A DNA stretch of 12,207 bases from Winogradskyella sp. GTDB taxonomy: Bacteria; Bacteroidota; Bacteroidia; Flavobacteriales; Flavobacteriaceae. Positions within the stretch are counted from its first letter, which is position 1, and the number at the start of each line of letters is the position of its first letter. The stretch spans positions 1 to 12,207 of the forward strand of contig JASBSE010000266.1 of assembly GCA_030149115.1 (NCBI GenBank), read 5' to 3'. A model generated the notes under the pieces. The model saw only the letters and a list, made by a program, of their open reading frames with translations. It had not been told where the DNA came from and made no database searches. Position numbers and translations under genes: made by a program. Positions 7,517 to 12,207 of this stretch are shown in pieces.

Positions 7517-8437
7517 TTAATGGCTAATAACCATTGTAGAAAATGGAATAACAACATCAAAACCTTTGGACTTAAAATAGTCTTCAGGATTAGTTAGAGA
7601 AGTAGCTAAAATAAAATCGCCTCCCCAAGCACCTAAGCTTTTAATAGATCCATTGAAATCACTAAATAATTTAGATTTAATAGGTTTTTGATTTAAAAGT
7701 TTACCAATTATACTTTCGTGTTCAGATAATAGGCTTTCAAAAGTGGATAGTTTTGTTGCTCTAATGGTTTCCTCAGTAATAGCATTAATATCACATATCG
7801 TAGAGTTGTTAACCTTATTTAAACTTTTGTAGGCTTTAATGCCGTCTCTACTGTTTTGTTTTTGATTTAGGTAAACAAAATATAAATGTTCTTTAAATGT
7901 TGGATTAAACTCAACAGAGTTTACAACAGGAAGATGTTTTGTTTCTAACTGAAAATTTATTGGCGTGTTATGTTGGGCACAAGCAATATCATAACCACTT
8001 CCTCCAAAAGTTTTTTCTAAAAGTTGATAAGCGTTAACATCTGCCCATTGTGCAATGTTGTTTATAAGTGTAGAAGATGTACCTAGTCCCCAATTTCTGT
8101 TAAACTCTAATTGTGTTGAAATGTCACATCCTTTTGTGGCTTTTAAAAAGTTAGGATTAAGTTCTTGTGCAGCTTCAAGTATTTGTATTAATCGTTTAGA
8201 AATATCATTAGAATCCTGAACAGGTTGAAGGATCTTGCCATTATCTAAAATAAAGGTGTTCTCAAACCAAATAGTTCTTTTTTCATCAAAACTTTTCCAG
8301 CTAATATTAATATTATTAGTTTCTTCAATACTTAAACTTTGCCCATATTTTGTTGGTATAGCTAAAGCTTTGGCGCCATCCAAAACAACATATTCTCCAG
8401 TTATTAGTAATTTTCCGTTGCTTCTAAATGTTTTCAT
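7517..8437 (-). CDS. GYDIA-family GHMP kinase, probable mevalonate-pathway kinase
   Basis: A 306-residue cytoplasmic small-molecule kinase of the GHMP superfamily. GHMP motif 1 is NGKLLITGEYVVLDGAKALA (7-26). The glycine/serine-rich ATP loop (motif 2) is NWGLGTSSTLINN (114-126). GGSGYDIACAQ (145-155) contains the GYDIA signature at 148-152. A C-terminal motif 3-like segment is KSLGAWGGDFILATS (266-280). In phosphomevalonate kinases the corresponding motifs read similarly (GK-L-I-GEY near the start and GSGFDVA in the middle). With HMG-CoA reductase immediately upstream, this supports phosphorylation of mevalonate or phosphomevalonate; the exact substrate is an inference. The start ATG (8435-8437) overlaps the reductase stop by one base in TAATG, implying translational coupling. 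The gene ends just before the shared terminator. Mevalonate kinase and diphosphomevalonate decarboxylase are not in the window. Confidence 0.9.
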   Translation of the reverse strand: MKTFRSNGKLLITGEYVVLDGAKALAIPTKYGQSLSIEETNNINISWKSFDEKRTIWFENTFILDNGKILQPVQDSNDISKRLIQILEAAQELNPNFLKATKGCDISTQLEFNRNWGLGTSSTLINNIAQWADVNAYQLLEKTFGGSGYDIACAQHNTPINFQLETKHLPVVNSVEFNPTFKEHLYFVYLNQKQNSRDGIKAYKSLNKVNNSTICDINAITEETIRATKLSTFESLLSEHESIIGKLLNQKPIKSKLFSDFNGSIKSLGAWGGDFILATSLTNPEDYFKSKGFDVVIPFSTMVISH

Positions 8438-9738
8438 TAACCTCTTAGGTTTTCAATAGCTTCAACAACAGAACTATGTGTTACTACATTGGTTTTGAAA
8501 TGTTCTACTATTTTTTCTTTTTCTTCCGTAGTTGCCTCAAACTGATTTAAAATATTCAATAGGTGCATTTTCATATGACCTTCTTGAATACCTGTGGTGG
8601 TTAAGGACTTAACAGCTGCAAAATTTTGAGCTAATCCAGCAACAGCAACAATCTGCATTAAATCTTTTGCAGAAGGCTTTTCAAGCATCTCTAAAGCAAA
8701 CTTAACCAATGGATGTAAACTTGTTAAGCCACCAACAGTTCCTAAAGCTAGTGGAATTTCAATCCAAAATTTAAAAGTATCGTTTTCAATAGAGCAATGT
8801 GTTAAACTTGTGTACTTCCCATCTTTTGCTGCATAAGCGTGCACACCAGCTTCAACTGCTCTAAAGTCGTTACCTGTTGCCAAAACCACAGCGTCAATCC
8901 CATTCATTATACCTTTGTTGTGTGTTACAGCTCTGTAAGGTTCAACTTCAGCAATGCTAATAGCTTGTTTAAACTTCTCTGCAAAAAGAGATGGATTTGT
9001 TATGTCCTTACTTTTTAAATCAGCAATAGGGCTAGACACTTCTGCTCTAACTAGGCAATTTGGTACATAGTTAGAAAGAATGCTCATTACAATATTTACA
9101 TCATCTTCTAATTGCGATTGTGCTTCAATTTTAAAGGTTTTAGCAAATTGCTCTAAACAAGAATTTATAAAGTTAGCACCCATTGCATCTAATGTCTCAA
9201 ACGTTGCATGTAATTGGTAGTAGTGCTCTAAATTTGCGGTTTTGTTTCTAAGTTCAATATCTAAGATGCCACCACCACGACGTTCCATATTTTTGGTTAT
9301 GGCTTTGGTGTCTTCAATAAGTTTTGGCTTTACACTTTCGAAGAACGACTTTAGCTTTTCGAAATTACCGGTAAATGTAAAATGAACCTGACCAATTTTT
9401 TCAGTCGAAATCACTTCAGCTTTAAACCCACCTCTATCTAACCAAAATTTTGCTGCTTTACTAGCTGCAGCAACAACAGAACTTTCTTCTATAGCCATAG
9501 GAATAGTATAAAGCTTGTTGTTTATCGAAAAATTGGGAGCAACACCAAGTGGTAGATAATAATTTGTAATGGTGTTTTCTATAAATTCATCATGTAATTT
9601 TTGAAGTTTTGTGTCTGAGTTCCAGTACTGTTGTACTAGGTTTCGAGCATTTTCTTTGTTAGAGAAATATGTATCTAAAAGCCACTCAATCTTTTCAGAT
9701 TTAGAAAGTTTAGAAAAGCCAGAAATAGCATTTGGCAT
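8437..9738 (-). CDS. mvaA: Class II hydroxymethylglutaryl-CoA reductase
   Basis: A 433-residue soluble enzyme interconverting HMG-CoA and mevalonate with a nicotinamide cofactor. It is class II (bacterial Pseudomonas mevalonii type): about 430 residues and no membrane domain. Catalytic positions are visible: glutamate in PMAIEESSVVAAAS (E84/E85), lysine in THNKGIMNGIDAV (K275), aspartate in LATGNDFRAVEAG (D291), and histidine in GIQEGHMKMH (H388). These correspond to E83, K267, D283 and H381 of the P. mevalonii enzyme. The dinucleotide-binding LDAMGANFIN lies at 183-192 and GTVGGLTSLHP at 333-343. Databases often call this family degradative, but cotranscription with a GHMP kinase points to isoprenoid synthesis here. 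Cofactor preference (NADH or NADPH) cannot be read safely. The first ATG (9736-9738) follows a strong -7 box by 20 bases. The gene is first of a two-gene operon. Confidence 0.95.
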   Translation of the reverse strand: MPNAISGFSKLSKSEKIEWLLDTYFSNKENARNLVQQYWNSDTKLQKLHDEFIENTITNYYLPLGVAPNFSINNKLYTIPMAIEESSVVAAASKAAKFWLDRGGFKAEVISTEKIGQVHFTFTGNFEKLKSFFESVKPKLIEDTKAITKNMERRGGGILDIELRNKTANLEHYYQLHATFETLDAMGANFINSCLEQFAKTFKIEAQSQLEDDVNIVMSILSNYVPNCLVRAEVSSPIADLKSKDITNPSLFAEKFKQAISIAEVEPYRAVTHNKGIMNGIDAVVLATGNDFRAVEAGVHAYAAKDGKYTSLTHCSIENDTFKFWIEIPLALGTVGGLTSLHPLVKFALEMLEKPSAKDLMQIVAVAGLAQNFAAVKSLTTTGIQEGHMKMHLLNILNQFEATTEEKEKIVEHFKTNVVTHSSVVEAIENLRG

Positions 9739-9758
9739 GGTTAATTGATTTTAAATTG

Positions 9759-9766
9759 CAAAGATA
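9759..9766 (-). promoter_or_regulatory. -7 box of the HMG-CoA reductase operon promoter
   Basis: On the minus strand the sequence reads TATCTTTG followed by C, an exact match to TAnnTTTG. It ends 20 bases before the reductase ATG. No TTG-type -33 element is evident at 17-23 bases further upstream, so recognition may rest on the -7 box or on an activator. Confidence 0.6.
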
Positions 9767-9801
9767 CTTAGGATTGGCATAAAATGTGTGTCTATTCCAC
9801 T

Positions 9802-9837
9802 ATAATTGCCGATTTACTGTTAATAATGCCCGATTTT
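9802..9837. repeat. Two similar 15-mers spaced 21 bp apart in the divergent control region
   Basis: ATAATTGCCGATTTA (9802-9816) and ATAATGCCCGATTTT (9823-9837) agree at 12 of 15 positions, with start-to-start spacing of 21 bp, about two helical turns. They lie between the divergent reductase and peptidase genes, upstream of both likely -7 boxes. This arrangement would suit a regulator binding one face of the DNA. No binding protein can be named, and a chance match in AT-rich DNA remains possible, although the shared CCGATTT core is less AT-biased. Confidence 0.4.
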
Positions 9838-9851
9838 TGCATAATTTTTAG

Positions 9852-9859
9852 TAAACTTG
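9852..9859 (+). promoter_or_regulatory. Weak candidate -7 box for the dipeptidyl peptidase gene
   Basis: TAAACTTG differs from TAnnTTTG at one position and ends 27 bases before the ATG at 9887, a plausible leader. No -33 element at the normal distance is seen; a TTTG at 9836-9839 is only 12 bases upstream. The paired 15-mers lie just upstream. Confidence 0.33.
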
Positions 9860-9886
9860 GCATTGCTTTATTGAAAAAAGATTAAT

Positions 9887-12118
9887 ATGAAATTGAGATA
9901 CTTCGTAGCCATTATTGGATTCCTAACTACTTCATTGATTTACAGTCAGAATAAACAAATTACCTTAGAAGAAATTTGGAGCGGAGCATTTAGAACAGAA
10001 GGTATGCAAGCTTTACATTCTATGAAGAACGGTAAAGAATACTCTGTTTTAAACTACAATAGGCAAAATGGAATTTCAACAATAGATATTTACGATTATA
10101 AAACTTTGAAAAAGGTAAAAACCTTGGTGTCCTCAGCAAATTTGACTGATATCCGAGGTTTTTTTGATTACAGCTTTAGTGAAGATGAGTCTAAAGTACT
10201 TTTAACCACCAATTCTATCCCAGTGTTTAGACGCTCTACTTTAGGAGAATATTATATCTATGATATTGAAAATGAAAAAGTCACTAAGGTTTCTAATGAT
10301 TTAGTACAAGAGCCGACGTTTTCGCCAGATGCTAGTAAGATTGCTTATGGTTTTGAAAATAATTTATACGTAAAAGATTTAAAATCTGGTGCTGTAAAGC
10401 AAATTACTTTTGATGGAGAAAAGAACAAAATCATTAATGGAATTACCGATTGGGTTTATGAAGAGGAATTCAGTTTTGTAAGAGCTTTTGATTGGAACGC
10501 AGATGGAAATAAAATAGCTTTTATCCGTTTTGATGAATCTGAAGTTCCTGAATTTTCGATGGATGTTTACGGTTCTGATTTATACCAAACTCAGCAGGTT
10601 TTTAAATACCCAAAAGCTGGTGAAGCTAATTCAAAAGTATCTTTGCATTTGTATGATTTAGATTCGGAAAAACTCTCCGAAGTAAAGGTGAATAAGTCTT
10701 ATGATGATTTTTATATTCCAAGACTAAAGTGGACCAAAGGTGCTGATGTACTCAGTGCTCAATATATGAATCGTCACCAAAACGAATTAGATCTTTGGTT
10801 TATAAATACTAAAACTAATACTTCTGATTTGGTACTAGCTGAAAAGGATGAAGCTTACATTGATGTAACTTTCAATCTAACTTTCTTGAAAGATCATAGC
10901 TTCATTTGGACAAGTGAAAAGGATGGCTTTAACCATATTTATCATTACGATAAAAACGGAAAATTGATAAACCAAGTTACCAAAGGTAATTGGGAAGTAA
11001 CAGATTATTATGGTTTTAATGAAAAGGCTAATACCATTTACTTTCAGTCTACAGAGAATGGTTCTATTAATAGAGATGTCTATTCGATAAAATTAAATGG
11101 TAAAGACAAAACCCTTTTAACAAAAACAGGGGGAACCAACAGTGCATCTTTTAGTGCAGATTTCACTTATTTTATTAATACTCATTCTAGTGCCACCACA
11201 CCTTATGAGTATACATTGCACAATTCAAAGTCTGGGGACTTGGTAAAAAGTATTAAGGATAATGATAAGTTGGCTCAAAAAGTAGGTGATTACGTTACCT
11301 CACAAAAAGAGTTTAGCACTATTAATGTTAATGGTAACGATTTGAATATGTGGATGATAAAGCCAGCTGATTTTGATGAAAGTAAGCTGTATCCACTTTT
11401 TATGTATCAATACTCAGGTCCAGGTTCTCAACAAGTGGCAAATCGTTGGAATGGAGCTAATGATTATTGGTATCAAATGTTAGCACAACAAGGTTATATT
11501 GTAGTTTGTGTTGATGGTAGAGGTACAGGTTTTAAAGGTGCTGACTTTAAAAAAGTTACACAAAAAGAATTAGGGAAATATGAGGTTGAAGATCAAATAG
11601 AAGCGGCTAAAAAGTTAGGATCTCTGCCTTATATAGATGCTTCTCGCATCGGAATTTGGGGTTGGAGCTATGGTGGTTTTATGAGTAGCAATGCTTTATT
11701 TAAAGGTAATGATGTGTTTAAAATGGCAATTGCTGTAGCACCTGTGACGAGTTGGAGGTTTTACGATACCATTTATACAGAACGTTACATGACCACACCA
11801 GATGAAAATCCTAGTGGTTATGATGATAATTCACCTATAAATCATGTCGATAAGTTAAAAGGAGACTTTTTATTGATTCACGGAACAGGAGATGATAATG
11901 TACATGTACAAAATACCATGCGCATGGTTGAAGCTTTAATACAAGCAGATAAGCAATTTGAATGGATGATTTATCCTGATAAAAACCATGGCATCTATGG
12001 AGGTAACACAAGATTACATCTTTATAAAAAAATGACCAATTTTATCCACAAAACTTTAGGAGATAAAAGGCAAAATGTTACTAAAGGAGAAAAGGAAATG
12101 TCAAAAATTAAAGGCTAA
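9887..12118 (+). CDS. Secreted dipeptidyl peptidase IV (family S9B serine peptidase)
   Basis: A 743-residue exported serine exopeptidase that removes N-terminal dipeptides, typically X-Pro or X-Ala. A signal peptide spans residues 1-20, with cleavage likely after IYS, before QNK. The DPPIV_N beta-propeller runs from about 35 to 480 and carries TDWVYEEEFSF (187-197), whose double glutamate (E193/E194) corresponds to the substrate N-terminus clamp of human DPP IV (E205/E206). The alpha/beta-hydrolase domain (about 485-730) has the oxyanion tyrosine in QYSGPGSQ (Y509). The nucleophile is in GWSYGG (S594), the aspartate in GTGDDNVH (D669) and the histidine in DKNHGIYGG (H701). SWRFYDTIYTERYM (622-635) matches the S1-pocket region. 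The full set of key residues is present. There is no T9SS C-terminal domain, so a periplasmic location is likely. A peptide transporter follows 28 bases downstream, which suggests dipeptide scavenging. Confidence 0.95.
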   Translation: MKLRYFVAIIGFLTTSLIYSQNKQITLEEIWSGAFRTEGMQALHSMKNGKEYSVLNYNRQNGISTIDIYDYKTLKKVKTLVSSANLTDIRGFFDYSFSEDESKVLLTTNSIPVFRRSTLGEYYIYDIENEKVTKVSNDLVQEPTFSPDASKIAYGFENNLYVKDLKSGAVKQITFDGEKNKIINGITDWVYEEEFSFVRAFDWNADGNKIAFIRFDESEVPEFSMDVYGSDLYQTQQVFKYPKAGEANSKVSLHLYDLDSEKLSEVKVNKSYDDFYIPRLKWTKGADVLSAQYMNRHQNELDLWFINTKTNTSDLVLAEKDEAYIDVTFNLTFLKDHSFIWTSEKDGFNHIYHYDKNGKLINQVTKGNWEVTDYYGFNEKANTIYFQSTENGSINRDVYSIKLNGKDKTLLTKTGGTNSASFSADFTYFINTHSSATTPYEYTLHNSKSGDLVKSIKDNDKLAQKVGDYVTSQKEFSTINVNGNDLNMWMIKPADFDESKLYPLFMYQYSGPGSQQVANRWNGANDYWYQMLAQQGYIVVCVDGRGTGFKGADFKKVTQKELGKYEVEDQIEAAKKLGSLPYIDASRIGIWGWSYGGFMSSNALFKGNDVFKMAIAVAPVTSWRFYDTIYTERYMTTPDENPSGYDDNSPINHVDKLKGDFLLIHGTGDDNVHVQNTMRMVEALIQADKQFEWMIYPDKNHGIYGGNTRLHLYKKMTNFIHKTLGDKRQNVTKGEKEMSKIKG

Positions 12119-12136
12119 CTAACTAAAACTAACTAA
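12115..12136. repeat. CTAACTAA repeat giving stops in all three frames after the peptidase
   Basis: The 8-mer CTAACTAA occurs at 12115-12122 and 12129-12136. Together with the bases between them it puts TAA at 12116, 12120, 12124, 12130 and 12134, closing all three forward frames just before the next gene. It forms no hairpin, so it is not an intrinsic terminator, and read-through transcription into the transporter gene is expected. Confidence 0.6.
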
Positions 12137-12146
12137 TACAAATTAT

Positions 12147-12207
12147 ATGTCAACAGCAATTAAACAACCGCACCAAAAAGAACTATTTGGACATCCAGTA
12201 GGTTTAT
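12147..12207 (+). CDS. POT-family peptide transporter, N-terminal fragment (cut by window end)
   Basis: Only 20 codons are visible, starting at ATG 12147 and running off the window. The N-terminal peptide begins MSTAIKQPHQ and continues KELFGHPVGL. The LFGHPVGL segment is what I expect immediately before the first transmembrane helix of bacterial proton-dependent oligopeptide transporters (POT/PTR2 family of the major facilitator superfamily), where a short polar cytoplasmic tail leads into G-HP-GL. The 28-base gap after the dipeptidyl peptidase gene shows no terminator, so the two genes are probably one transcript. Import of di- and tripeptides by this protein would complete the peptidase's job. 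The call rests on about eight residues plus context; the rest of the gene must be read to be sure. Confidence 0.65.
   Translation, partial: MSTAIKQPHQKELFGHPVGL

Noticed and set aside
8235..8459. 74-codon open frame on the plus strand over the GYDIA kinase/reductase junction
   Set aside because: It is antisense to two motif-confirmed genes. The hydrophobic translation comes from reading AT-rich coding DNA backwards.
1..12207. Search for mobile elements, CRISPR arrays, defence genes, tRNA/rRNA or riboswitches
   Set aside because: No terminal inverted repeats, transposase or integrase motifs, regular repeat-spacer pattern or structured leader was seen. Nearly all bases are accounted for by housekeeping and envelope genes.

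Overview
The window reads as ordinary chromosome of a Flavobacteriaceae-type member of the Bacteroidota. The evidence is AT-rich DNA, no clear Shine-Dalgarno sequences, -7 boxes of the Bacteroidota form TAnnTTTG, signal peptides ending in A-Q or S-Q, and families typical of the group: the GYDIA-type GHMP kinase, class II HMG-CoA reductase, and a DPP IV peptidase beside a peptide transporter. The genus cannot be fixed from this sequence. I see no mobile element, CRISPR array, tRNA, rRNA or frameshifted gene. Coding density is high and no gap exceeds about 150 bases.

Layout. (1) Bases 1-7457, plus strand: the 3' part of coaX (type III pantothenate kinase); an outer-membrane beta-barrel-like protein; a secreted TPR protein; an LptC-like lipoprotein; a 63-residue two-helix membrane protein; a CNNM/CorC-type membrane protein with CBS domains; and a PpiD/SurA-type periplasmic foldase. 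The first four genes are joined by TAATG overlaps or a 15-base gap. Candidate Bacteroidota promoters precede the small membrane gene and ppiD. (2) Bases 7480-7511: a strong hairpin between two converging genes, usable as a terminator from both sides. (3) Bases 7517-9738, minus strand: HMG-CoA reductase followed by the GYDIA kinase, overlapping by one base, giving two steps of the mevalonate route to isoprenoids. (4) Bases 9739-9886: a divergent control region with a clear -7 box for the reductase operon and a pair of similar 15-mers spaced 21 bp apart. (5) Bases 9887-12207, plus strand: a secreted dipeptidyl peptidase IV, then the first codons of a POT-type peptide transporter cut by the window end.

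How the genes work together. Most of the first block concerns the envelope: LPS transport (LptC), folding of exported proteins (PpiD), a barrel protein and a secreted TPR protein of unknown role, and a cation-handling membrane protein. The middle block makes isoprenoid precursors. The last block releases dipeptides outside the inner membrane and probably imports them. I did not find a clearly new system. The most interesting unknowns are the barrel/TPR pair wedged between coaX and lptC, the tiny membrane gene after lptC, and the 21-bp-spaced repeat in the divergent promoter region.
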